Shown piece by piece: positions 24,022 to 32,401 of a stretch of DNA of 64,000 nucleotides. Origin of the DNA: an uncultured Chloroflexota bacterium (GTDB taxonomy: Bacteria; Chloroflexota; Anaerolineae; Anaerolineales; Anaerolineaceae). The notes under the pieces were generated by a model. The model saw only the letters and a program-made list of their open reading frames with translations. It was not told the DNA's origin and did not search any database. Made by a program: the position numbers and the translations under genes. The first letter of the stretch is position 1; every line of letters starts with the position of its first letter. The stretch is taken from NCBI GenBank assembly GCA_902786265.1, contig CADACE010000012.1, positions 1-64,000 on the forward strand, read 5' to 3'.

Positions 24022-26232
24022 ATGAAGCAGCTTTTTCAAAACATGAAAAACGGAGAAACCAGCATCAAAGACCTGCCAATCCCTCATCCGGGAAAAGGCT
24101 GTGCGCTGATCCATACAGCTTACTCTCTGGTTTCCGCCGGGACAGAACGCACGCTGGTCGAATTTTCAGAGAAAAATCTGGCTGCCAAAGCTGCTTCCCG
24201 TCCGGATCTGGTACAACAGGTTCTCACCAAAGCCAAACGGGAGGGCATCATCAGCACTGTCCAGGCAGCGTTCAGCCGACTGGATCAGCCGATGTTCCCC
24301 GGATATTCCTCCGCGGGGACGATCACTGCCCTCGGGGAAGGGATGCAGGGATTTAAAGTCGGAGACCGGGTAGCCTGCGGCGGAGGCAATCACGCGGTCC
24401 ACGCGGAGTATGAGGTCGTTCCCCGCAATCTGCTGGTAAAGATCCCGGACAACGTCAGTTTTGAAGAAGCGGCTTTTGCCACGCTCGGATCCGTCGCCAT
24501 TCACGGTTTCCGTCTGGCAGCACCGCAATTGAATGACACGGTTCTGGTGATCGGTCTCGGACTTCTCGGACTGATGGAAGTGCAGATCGCAAAAGCTGCC
24601 GGCTGCCGGGTGATGGGGATGGATATCTCCAAGCAGAAGATCAAACTGGCACGGGAGTTTGGCGTGGAAGCCTGCCCCCGCGGCGATATCGAAGACCACA
24701 TGCCGTTATTCACCAAAGGACGGGGGTTTGACCACGTCCTGATTTGTGCAGGCAGCAAGGATAATGACTCGATCCGGCTGGCGGGAGAAATGTGCCGCGA
24801 CCGCGGACAGGTGATCGCAATCGGAGCGGTCGGTCTGGAAATCCCGCGGAAAATCTATTACGAAAAAGAACTGAGCGTGATGGTTTCCCGCTCATACGGT
24901 CCGGGACGCTATGACACGAATTACGAAGAAAAAGGTCAGGATTACCCGATCGGCTATGTCCGCTGGACAGAAGGCCGCAACATGGAAAGCTTTACAGACC
25001 TTGTCGCGGACGGAAAACTGAACGTAAAATCCCTCATCACACACCGCATTCCGATCGAAAACGGAGAAGAAGCCTACAACCTGATCACGGGGAAGAAAAA
25101 CGAACCCTTCCTGAGCGTCCTGCTAAAGTACCCGCAGGAAAAGGAAGCTTCCGGCAATCAGGCCGTTCCGGTAAGCAGGATACAACTCGAACCGGATCCT
25201 GCCGGCACAAAGCCGAATGTCGGCGTTTTAGGCGCAGGAAACTATGCGAATGCTACATTCCTGCCGGTTATGAAGGAAAGCAAAGGACGCTGTATCCTGA
25301 AATCCATCGCTTCCGGCAGCGGCGGCAAAGCCCGTTACAGCGCGGAAAAATTCGGATTTGAGAAAGTCGAAACCGACGGCCATGCCATTTTGACAGATCC
25401 GGAAATCGCGGATGTAGTGCTGCTGACACCGCATGCCATTCACGCCGCTCAAACAATTACCGCATTGGAAAACGGCAAAAATGTTTACTGCGAAAAACCG
25501 GCAGCTTTGACACCGGGATCTCTCGCGGAGGTGCGGAGATGCGTTCAGGCTCACCCGGACCAGCTTTATATGGTCGGATACAACCGCCGTTTCGCGCCGC
25601 TCGCAATAGAATTGAAACAGTTCTTTGCCAGCTGTAAGGAACCGCTTGCCATGCATTATACGGTAAATGCGGGATTCATCCCGACATCCCACTGGACACA
25701 GGATCCGGAGATCGGGGGCGGACGCATTCTCGGCGAAGGCTGCCACTTCATCGATTTTCTGATCTGGATGTGCGGATCTCTGCCGGTGAAGGTCAATGCC
25801 TTCTGTCTGCCGGATTCCGGTCGTTATAACGAAGATAACGTCAGCATCCAGCTGTCATTCGAAAACGGATCCGTCGGCACCGTGAGTTACCTCGCTAACG
25901 GAGACAAAGCTTATGCAAAAGAACGCGTCGAAGTTTTCGGCGGAGGCAGGATCGGTATTCTTTCCGATTACCGTTCTCTGGAAACCTGGAAAGACGGGGA
26001 ACATAAAAAGGACAGCTCTGCTCTGCGGATGGATAAAGGCCATGCCGGATCATGGAACGCGTTTCTGGACGCCGCACATGGCGGAAAACCGGCTCCGATC
26101 ACACCGGATGAAATTTTCAGCGGCATGCTCGCCTGTTTCGGCGCCATCGAATCCATTCGCCAGCAGGATCTGATCAGCATTCCGCCGCTCTCCACATTGG
26201 ATAAGCTTCTGACGGGGGAAAAGAAAGAATGA
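24022..26232 (+). CDS. Bi-domain oxidoreductase: zinc-type alcohol dehydrogenase fused to Gfo/Idh/MocA dehydrogenase
   Basis: This protein of about 736 residues combines two oxidoreductase folds. Residues 1-365 form a medium-chain dehydrogenase with LVSAGTERTLVEFSEKNLA and the cofactor loop VLVIGLGLLGLMEV near 178. From about residue 395 a Gfo/Idh/MocA domain begins with NVGVLGAGNYANATFLPVM and carries CEKPAALTPGSL and GEGCHFIDFLIWM. This architecture is common in exopolysaccharide clusters next to heparinase-like proteins. The ATG at 24022 has AGGGGAAG upstream; an earlier ATG at 24001 is less likely. The stop overlaps the next start (ATGA). Confidence 0.87.
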   Translation: MKQLFQNMKNGETSIKDLPIPHPGKGCALIHTAYSLVSAGTERTLVEFSEKNLAAKAASRPDLVQQVLTKAKREGIISTVQAAFSRLDQPMFPGYSSAGTITALGEGMQGFKVGDRVACGGGNHAVHAEYEVVPRNLLVKIPDNVSFEEAAFATLGSVAIHGFRLAAPQLNDTVLVIGLGLLGLMEVQIAKAAGCRVMGMDISKQKIKLAREFGVEACPRGDIEDHMPLFTKGRGFDHVLICAGSKDNDSIRLAGEMCRDRGQVIAIGAVGLEIPRKIYYEKELSVMVSRSYGPGRYDTNYEEKGQDYPIGYVRWTEGRNMESFTDLVADGKLNVKSLITHRIPIENGEEAYNLITGKKNEPFLSVLLKYPQEKEASGNQAVPVSRIQLEPDPAGTKPNVGVLGAGNYANATFLPVMKESKGRCILKSIASGSGGKARYSAEKFGFEKVETDGHAILTDPEIADVVLLTPHAIHAAQTITALENGKNVYCEKPAALTPGSLAEVRRCVQAHPDQLYMVGYNRRFAPLAIELKQFFASCKEPLAMHYTVNAGFIPTSHWTQDPEIGGGRILGEGCHFIDFLIWMCGSLPVKVNAFCLPDSGRYNEDNVSIQLSFENGSVGTVSYLANGDKAYAKERVEVFGGGRIGILSDYRSLETWKDGEHKKDSSALRMDKGHAGSWNAFLDAAHGGKPAPITPDEIFSGMLACFGAIESIRQQDLISIPPLSTLDKLLTGEKKE

Positions 26233-28208
26233 ACCAACTATCACTGGCAGCACAATCTGTCCGGGATCTGGGATTCATGCCCGTCTTACGCAACGGATGT
26301 TACCGTTTTTTGATGAAAAGCGGCATCTATCGCGCCATCATGCCGCATCGCCCGCTCCGTTCAGAGATTCTGACCGGAGATTTCAAACCGCTGCCGACAC
26401 CGGACGAAGAAAAACTCCGTCCTTTCCTGACATCGGATACGGAAAGAGTTCTCAAAGATAAAGATACCATCAGCAGCGGTGAATACTATCCTTTCGGCAG
26501 CACGAAAAGCTTTCCGCTGGACCTGAATCCTGTCAACGGCAGCCGTCACTGGGCAAGCGACCATAAGGTCCCGGTAAAGGATCTGAAGCTGATCTGGGAA
26601 GGAGCCCGCTTCTGCTGGGTCGATGCTCTGATACGCAACGAAGTCCTGACCCACAGCGGATTGGCGGAGGTTTGTTTTTGGGAAAAGCTCGACGAGTTCA
26701 ATCAGAAAAACCCTGTCAACCTCGGAGAAAACTGGGAATCAGCCCAGGAAGTCGGGTTGAGACTGATAAATATTGTCTTCGCGGCAAGCCTGTTCCTGCA
26801 GATGCCGAAAAGTGATAACGTATACCTGACCTCAGCCAAACACAATGAACTGATCCAGGAAAGGGCCGACCTCACCGGACGGGTGATCCAGGCCCATGCC
26901 AAACGGATCAGCAAAACGATGATCTATGCCAAATCACAGCGGAACAATCACCTTCTGAGCGAAGCAGCCGCACTGATGACCGCGGCTGCGGTACTTCCTC
27001 ACGCGCAAAATTCCAACCACTGGTGGAAAACGGGCAAAAGAAATTTATTCAACGGCCTGAATGACCAGATTGCCGCGAACGGCTGTTACATTCAGCACAG
27101 TGCCAATTATCACCGGCTCATGCTGCAGCTGGTGATTTGGGCTGACATGCTGCTGCGGATCAAAGGAGAAGACTGGCCGCGGAAGCTGATTCCCAAACTG
27201 AGGAACACAGTACGCTATCTTTATGCCTTCTGTGACCCGCAGAACGGCAGATGCAGCAACATCGGTCATAATGACGGCAGCCTGTTGTTTTGTTTCGGCA
27301 GCGATTACGCGGATTACAGTCCGACCATCCAGGCAGCCGGCCAGATTTTTCTGGGAAGAAAATTGTTCCCGAAAGGGCCACGCGATGAATTAAGCCTCTG
27401 GCTGAACGTTCAGAAACGGGTGTTGTTCCAGACGGAACGGGATACAGATGCCGAATATGTCGGACCGTTATGTGTCGGAAAAGACCGCATCAAAGCTTTG
27501 CTGCTCTCGGAACCTTTCCGCGGACGTCCCGCTCACGATGACCGGCTGCATCTGGAAGTATGGATCAACGGAGTCAATGAACTCATGGATGCGGGGACCT
27601 ATCGGTATTCCGGTATCGAAGGCTGGGATAACCGTCTCAAATACGCGGTTTCTCATAATGTGCTGACTGTTGACCGCAGAGAACCGATGACCGATGCCGG
27701 CAAATTCCTGTGGCTGGAGCCGGATGAGGCAAAAATCGTCTCCCGAAATGAAGCCTATATCAGCGCGGAGCATAATGCTTTTCGCAAATTGAAGCTGAAA
27801 CACCGCCGCACGGTCCGACCGATCGAAAACGGATTTTCCGTGACAGATGATGTGATCCCGACAGCGGAAAACAATGGGGAAGAGCATCTGTACCGCTTCC
27901 ACTGGCTGCTGCCCAATCAATCCTTTAAATATAAGAAGGGGATCCTGGTCCTGGACCGTATCCGCATGGGTTTCAGCAGCGACGCGCCGTTTAACCTGCG
28001 CATCGTCCGCGCCGGGTACAGTATCTTTGACAGCGGTTCAAAAACGGAAGAGCGGGATTTTCTGGAAGACCGCTGGTGCGGCTGGTACTCACCCACTTAC
28101 AATGAAAAGGAGCCGGCACTTTCGATCATCGTCACCTGTAAGGGAACAGCTCCCTTCCACTTTGATACATTGATAACGACCCTTTCGGAAAACAGCCGTC
28201 AATCATAA
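26229..28208 (+). CDS. Heparinase II/III-family protein
   Basis: This 659-residue protein has an N-terminal alpha-helical toroid (about residues 100-370, with ENWESAQEVGLRLINIVFA and SQRNNHLLSEAAALMTAAAV) and a C-terminal beta-sandwich heparinase II/III domain (GRPAHDDRLHLEVWINGVNE near 430, GTYRYSG, AVSHNVLTVD). These are polysaccharide lyases or modifiers of uronic-acid-containing glycans. No signal peptide is apparent, so action may be cytoplasmic or during glycan assembly. It overlaps the bi-domain oxidoreductase gene by 4 bases, indicating coupled expression. Confidence 0.87.
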   Translation: MNQLSLAAQSVRDLGFMPVLRNGCYRFLMKSGIYRAIMPHRPLRSEILTGDFKPLPTPDEEKLRPFLTSDTERVLKDKDTISSGEYYPFGSTKSFPLDLNPVNGSRHWASDHKVPVKDLKLIWEGARFCWVDALIRNEVLTHSGLAEVCFWEKLDEFNQKNPVNLGENWESAQEVGLRLINIVFAASLFLQMPKSDNVYLTSAKHNELIQERADLTGRVIQAHAKRISKTMIYAKSQRNNHLLSEAAALMTAAAVLPHAQNSNHWWKTGKRNLFNGLNDQIAANGCYIQHSANYHRLMLQLVIWADMLLRIKGEDWPRKLIPKLRNTVRYLYAFCDPQNGRCSNIGHNDGSLLFCFGSDYADYSPTIQAAGQIFLGRKLFPKGPRDELSLWLNVQKRVLFQTERDTDAEYVGPLCVGKDRIKALLLSEPFRGRPAHDDRLHLEVWINGVNELMDAGTYRYSGIEGWDNRLKYAVSHNVLTVDRREPMTDAGKFLWLEPDEAKIVSRNEAYISAEHNAFRKLKLKHRRTVRPIENGFSVTDDVIPTAENNGEEHLYRFHWLLPNQSFKYKKGILVLDRIRMGFSSDAPFNLRIVRAGYSIFDSGSKTEERDFLEDRWCGWYSPTYNEKEPALSIIVTCKGTAPFHFDTLITTLSENSRQS

Positions 28209-28267
28209 TGGATATGGGAACAGATTCTTTTGACGGTTCCGGTTCACAGGAACAATATTGAAAAAAC

Positions 28268-29485
28268 ATGCATATTTTATTGATTCATCAGGCTTTTGTC
28301 ACCACCGGGGAGGCCGGAGGAACCAGGCACATTGAATTTGCCCGGCGTCTGGCTGAACGCGGCCACCGCATCACGATCATCACCAGCCCAGTTAGTTACC
28401 TGAGCGGGGAAAGCAATTTGAGCGGCCATTTCTTCTGGAAAAAGGAGCAATGGGCACCGAACATTGAGATCCGTTACTGTTGGACCAGTTCGGGGATGCA
28501 TAAAGGCTTTGTCCCCCGCGTGCTGGCATTTTTCTCATTCATGTTTTCATCGTTTCTATGCGCATTAAATGTGAAAAATGTTGATCTTGTCTGGGGAACA
28601 TCGCCAAACCTCTTCCAGGGATGGACAGCGTGGCTCAGTGCGCGCTGCAAACGAAAGACCTTTCTGCTGGAAATACGTGACCTCTGGCCGGAATTTGCCA
28701 TAGCCATGGGCGCTTTACGGAACCCGGTCCTGATCCGCATGTCACAATGGCTGGAAAAATTCCTTTATCAGCACGCGGACCGCATCATCGTCAATTCTCC
28801 GGGATTTATACCCTATATCCGGGATATCTGCGGAAAAACACCTGATCTGGTCCCGAACGGAGCGGACGCGGAAATGTTTTCCGCAGCCGAGGGCAGTGCT
28901 TTCCGGAAACAGTATGGGCTGGGTGATGATTTTATCGTCATGTACAGCGGTGCGCACGGTCCTGCCAACGATCTGGAAACTGTCCTGAACGCGGCGGAAC
29001 TGCTGCAGGACCGGAAAAACATCCGCTTTGTGTTTGTCGGCAGCGGTAAAGATAAACCCCGTCTGGAAAAAATCAGAGAAGAAAAGAAGCTTGATAACGT
29101 CCTGTTCGTCCCACCCGTCCCGAAGGATCATATCGCATCAGTTATGGCTGCAGAAAATGCCGGGCTGGCGATCCTGAAAAAACTGGATATGTTCAAAACG
29201 ACTTATCCCAACAAAGTATTCGACATCATGGCTTGCGGCGACCCGGTGATCTGCCAGATCGACGGAGTGATCCGGGAAGTTGTGGAAGAGAACAATGCCG
29301 GAATCTACGCGGAGCCCGGCAGCCCGCAGGCACTGGCAGAAGCAGTCCTGAAGCTGGCGGAAGATCCGGAAGCCTGCAGAATGATGGGAGAAAACGGGCG
29401 GAAAGCCATACAGGAAAAATTCAACCGTGATACCGCAGCGCTTTTACTGGAAAAGATATTCATGGAATCAGTCAAAGGAAAATGA
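28268..29485 (+). CDS. Glycosyltransferase family 4 protein (WbuB-like)
   Basis: This 405-residue GT-B enzyme has an N-terminal acceptor domain (MHILLIHQAFVTTGEAGGTR, EFARRLAERGHRITIITSPV) and a C-terminal nucleotide-sugar domain with VMYSGAHGPANDLETVLNAA near 220 and FKTTYPNKVFDIMACGDPV near 300. The WbuB/WcaI-type subgroup transfers N-acetylated hexosamine-like sugars in capsule or O-antigen assembly. It follows the heparinase gene by 59 bases. Together the three genes look like a small surface-polysaccharide unit; no flippase or polymerase gene is nearby. Confidence 0.88.
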   Translation: MHILLIHQAFVTTGEAGGTRHIEFARRLAERGHRITIITSPVSYLSGESNLSGHFFWKKEQWAPNIEIRYCWTSSGMHKGFVPRVLAFFSFMFSSFLCALNVKNVDLVWGTSPNLFQGWTAWLSARCKRKTFLLEIRDLWPEFAIAMGALRNPVLIRMSQWLEKFLYQHADRIIVNSPGFIPYIRDICGKTPDLVPNGADAEMFSAAEGSAFRKQYGLGDDFIVMYSGAHGPANDLETVLNAAELLQDRKNIRFVFVGSGKDKPRLEKIREEKKLDNVLFVPPVPKDHIASVMAAENAGLAILKKLDMFKTTYPNKVFDIMACGDPVICQIDGVIREVVEENNAGIYAEPGSPQALAEAVLKLAEDPEACRMMGENGRKAIQEKFNRDTAALLLEKIFMESVKGK

Positions 29486-29513
29486 TCCGATTACGGAAGA
29501 AAAAGGAGAGAAA

Positions 29514-30302
29514 ATGTTTGGCTACGATAAAGCGATCACCCGTCCGCCCTGCAATAATTTTTCAGAAGGACTGACCCACGGCCTCCTGGGAAAACCGGAT
29601 ACAGGTTTGGCAAAGCAGCAGCATCAGCAATACGTGAATGCCCTGCGCCGCTGCGGAGTTGAAGTGGTCGTGCTGCGCCCGGATAATGATTATCCGGATT
29701 CCTGCTTTACAGAAGATGAAGCCATCGTCACTGACCGTATGGCAGTGATACCGTCTTTCTGCCGGCCTTCACGGCAGGGGGAAGAGATCAGGATGCGCCC
29801 AATCATCGAAGCCTTTTACAGCGGCCGCATCGAAGAGATCAAAAAACCGGGAACACTGGAAGGCGGTGATATCTGCCGCGCGGAAAATCACTTTTTCATC
29901 GGCATATCATCCAGAACAAACGAAGAAGGTGCGCGGCAATTTGCGGAAATCGTGAGCAGATACGGATTTACATCGGACTTTTGTGATATCCGCGGGATCA
30001 AAATTCTTCACCTCTCCACCGGTATGAGCTATATCGGGAATAACACGGTCGTATGCTGTCCGGCATTTAAGAATTTACCCGCTCTTTCCGCCCGAAACGT
30101 TATCGTGACGAGCGCTAAAGAAGCATATGCCGCCAACTGTGTTCGGATAAACGACAAAGTCATCATGCCGGAAGGATTTCCCAACCTGCGTCGGAAACTG
30201 CAAAAGGCGGGATTTGATATTGTCACGACTCCGATGTCTGAAATTGAAAAGCAGGATGGCGGATTGAGCTGTCTTTCCATACGAATGCCCAAAAGGATTT
30301 AA
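29514..30302 (+). CDS. Dimethylarginine dimethylaminohydrolase / amidinotransferase-fold hydrolase
   Basis: This 262-residue pentein-fold protein shows RPDNDYPDSCFTEDEAIV near residue 60, KKPGTLEGGDICRAENHFFI with the active-site acidic pair near 117, ILHLSTGMSYIGNNTVV with the catalytic His near 168, and the catalytic Cys in KQDGGLSCLSIRMP near 253. It hydrolyses methylated arginine to citrulline in known relatives; arginine or other guanidino substrates are possible. The ATG at 29514 has AAAGGAG upstream. It ends the rightward polysaccharide group; a 217-base gap separates it from mraZ. Confidence 0.83.
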   Translation: MFGYDKAITRPPCNNFSEGLTHGLLGKPDTGLAKQQHQQYVNALRRCGVEVVVLRPDNDYPDSCFTEDEAIVTDRMAVIPSFCRPSRQGEEIRMRPIIEAFYSGRIEEIKKPGTLEGGDICRAENHFFIGISSRTNEEGARQFAEIVSRYGFTSDFCDIRGIKILHLSTGMSYIGNNTVVCCPAFKNLPALSARNVIVTSAKEAYAANCVRINDKVIMPEGFPNLRRKLQKAGFDIVTTPMSEIEKQDGGLSCLSIRMPKRI

Positions 30303-30429
30303 GGCAATCCGTCAAAAAGGAACTGTACAGAAAAAAGCAGACAGTCACAGGATGCCATAGGAGCGTCTTATATCTATGCGCATTTTTTAAGCAGCATAAT
30401 AATTTTTTATTAAATTCCCGCTTTTCATC

Positions 30430-30503
30430 TTGTAAAATCCATAAACATCATTATAATTAGGTATAAAGTGGTATAAAATCCCATGTTTTCCCATTTATAC
30501 CAC
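30430..30503 (+). promoter_or_regulatory. mraZ promoter with MraZ-box hairpin
   Basis: TTGTAA (30430-30435), 16 bases, TATAAT (30452-30457) forms a promoter. In the expected leader GTGGTATAAAAT (30468-30479) pairs with ATTTATACCAC (30493-30503). Inside are two TCCCA boxes (30479-30483 and 30489-30493), which on the minus strand read TGGGA twice with a 10-base period. Direct TGGGN repeats at this period are the known binding sites of MraZ, so autoregulation of the dcw operon by MraZ is inferred. Confidence 0.75.
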
Positions 30504-30519
30504 TGACCTGAGGAGAGAG

Positions 30520-30975
30520 ATGTTTACCGGGATTTACGAACATACCATAGATAAGAAAGGCAGGACCTCCATGCCGGCCCGTTTCCGGGCTGAGCTGGGC
30601 GGACAGGCTTACCTTTCTGTAGGTATTGACAAAAACCTGGTGATTTATTCCACGGCTCATTTCAAAGCTATGGCAGATGAAATCAGTAAACTGAGCCTTG
30701 CCGACCCTACCGCGCGGGTCTACCGCAGGCGGATGTTCAACAAGGCTGAATTTATTGAGATCGATGCCAACGGACGTTTCCTGATTCCCCCGTACCTGCG
30801 GGACGAGCTTTCCCCGGAAGCGTTTGAAAAAGTGGTCTTTGCCGGTTCCAATGATTACATTGAAATCTGGACTTCCGAAGGTTGGAAACAAGCGGAAGAT
30901 GAAGCATTTCATAATGAGGCAATGACCGAAAATTTCGCAAAGCTGATGAATGCGCAGTGGAGAGGTAATGATTGA
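30520..30975 (+). CDS. mraZ: Transcriptional regulator MraZ
   Basis: This 151-residue protein has two SpoVT/AbrB-like repeats: YEHTIDKKGRTSMPARFRAE near residue 7 and AEFIEIDANGRFLIPPYLRD near residue 77. It is the usual first gene of the division and cell wall cluster and binds DNA upstream of itself. GAGGAGAG precedes the ATG. Its stop overlaps the rsmH start by 8 bases. Length is standard. Confidence 0.95.
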   Translation: MFTGIYEHTIDKKGRTSMPARFRAELGGQAYLSVGIDKNLVIYSTAHFKAMADEISKLSLADPTARVYRRRMFNKAEFIEIDANGRFLIPPYLRDELSPEAFEKVVFAGSNDYIEIWTSEGWKQAEDEAFHNEAMTENFAKLMNAQWRGND

Positions 30976-31903
30976 CACATCCCTTTACAGCTCTCACATT
31001 CCGGTCATGCTTGAAAAATGCATGGCATTGATGGAGCCGAAGCCCGGCGGCTTTTATGCTGACGGAACGCTCGGTGCAGGCGGACACAGTGAAGCCATCC
31101 TGAAGGCAATTATCCCGGACGGCAGACTTCTGGCTTTCGATCTTGACCCGGCAGCGATCCAAATTGCAGGGAAACGGCTGAAACCTTATGCCAACAACGT
31201 ACGAATCGTTCATGATTCCTACGTCAATATCGGCAGTTATGCGGAAGAAAACAATCTGGACGGCTTTATCGTGGATCTCGGAGTCTCATCAATGCAGCTG
31301 GATCAGAGAGAACGCGGGTTCTCATTTCTGCAGGACGGCCCGCTGGATATGCGTTTTTCACCCGACCGTGGATTGAGTGCTGCGGATATCGTCAATGCAT
31401 GGCCGGAAGAAGATCTCGCGGAGATCCTTTGGAAATACGGTGAAGAACGAAAAAGCAGACAGATCGCGGCGATGATCTGCGCTGAACGAAAAAACGCCCG
31501 GATCGAGACGACCGGACAACTGAAAGACATCATCACAGACGCGGTCGGTCTCGGGAAGGAAAAGATCCACCCCGCCACCAGGGCTTTCCAGGCGATCCGC
31601 ATAGCGGTCAACGGTGAGCTGGACGCGGTGGAAGCAGTTCTGCCTGCTGCCATGAAAGCCCTGAAACCGGGCGGAAGGCTTTTGGTCATATCCTTCCATT
31701 CGCTGGAGGACAGGATCGTTAAAAACTTTTTTAAAACGGAATCAAAAGACTGCCTTTGTCCACCGGAACAGCCGGTCTGCACCTGCGGGCACAAAGCAAG
31801 CCTGAAAGAACTGACCCGTCATCCCGTCACAGCGGATGAAGAAGAAATCCGGGTAAACCCCCGTTCCCGAAGTGCCAAACTCCGGGCAGCGGTAAAGCTC
31901 TGA
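30968..31903 (+). CDS. rsmH: 16S rRNA (cytosine-1402-N4)-methyltransferase RsmH
   Basis: This protein of about 311 residues methylates C1402 in the 16S rRNA P site. It has HIPVMLEKCMALMEPKPGG at the N-terminus, the SAM loop DGTLGAGGHSEAIL, LGVSSMQLDQRERGFSF, and KPGGRLLVISFHSLEDRIVK. An earlier in-frame ATG at 30950 lies inside mraZ; the ATG at 30968 directly follows GGAGAGG and is preferred. Its C-terminal region has VNPRSRSAKLRAAV, as usual. Confidence 0.95.
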   Translation: MIDTSLYSSHIPVMLEKCMALMEPKPGGFYADGTLGAGGHSEAILKAIIPDGRLLAFDLDPAAIQIAGKRLKPYANNVRIVHDSYVNIGSYAEENNLDGFIVDLGVSSMQLDQRERGFSFLQDGPLDMRFSPDRGLSAADIVNAWPEEDLAEILWKYGEERKSRQIAAMICAERKNARIETTGQLKDIITDAVGLGKEKIHPATRAFQAIRIAVNGELDAVEAVLPAAMKALKPGGRLLVISFHSLEDRIVKNFFKTESKDCLCPPEQPVCTCGHKASLKELTRHPVTADEEEIRVNPRSRSAKLRAAVKL

Positions 31904-31915
31904 AACAGAGGAGAT

Positions 31916-32401
31916 ATGAAAGCAAACAACCCATCAGCATATCGTATGGCCCCCTGGCGGAAGCAAATGAAGCGGATCATAACGATCCTGCTTGTAACCT
32001 TCGGCACCGCCTGCGTAATGCTGGTGTATCTCTCCATTTCCGAACGAATGACGGATATCAACATGAAGATCCAGGCACTGCAGGAAGAGCGGGCGGAATA
32101 TTCACGAAACATTGCCGATCTGACCACAGACGAAGGGATCCTGACAGCATATAAAACCATGCAGGAAAGAGCTGCCCGGGCCGGGTTCACCGAAATTGAT
32201 TTCGAGGATAATGATCAATATGCTTATGTTATCGTTGATGGGTATACCGGAGCCGGAATCAACACGGAGCCTCAGATACAGGAACCGTCATCGCTGACAG
32301 AAATCGTTTCTCTGATCAAACCGGAATATACAGAGTCACTCCAGGAGTGGCTGTACAAGAGAATATCGACAGGGATTGAAAGTTATGAAGTCACAAATTG
32401 A
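31916..32401 (+). CDS. FtsL-like division protein (by position and topology)
   Basis: This 161-residue protein has a basic N-terminus (MAPWRKQMKR), one transmembrane helix at about residues 22-42, then a predicted coiled coil (MTDINMKIQALQEERAEYSRNIADL). The topology and place between rsmH and ftsI fit FtsL, though sequence similarity is low as usual for FtsL. The region after residue 90 is an acidic extension. It overlaps ftsI by 17 bases. Confidence 0.7.
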   Translation: MKANNPSAYRMAPWRKQMKRIITILLVTFGTACVMLVYLSISERMTDINMKIQALQEERAEYSRNIADLTTDEGILTAYKTMQERAARAGFTEIDFEDNDQYAYVIVDGYTGAGINTEPQIQEPSSLTEIVSLIKPEYTESLQEWLYKRISTGIESYEVTN

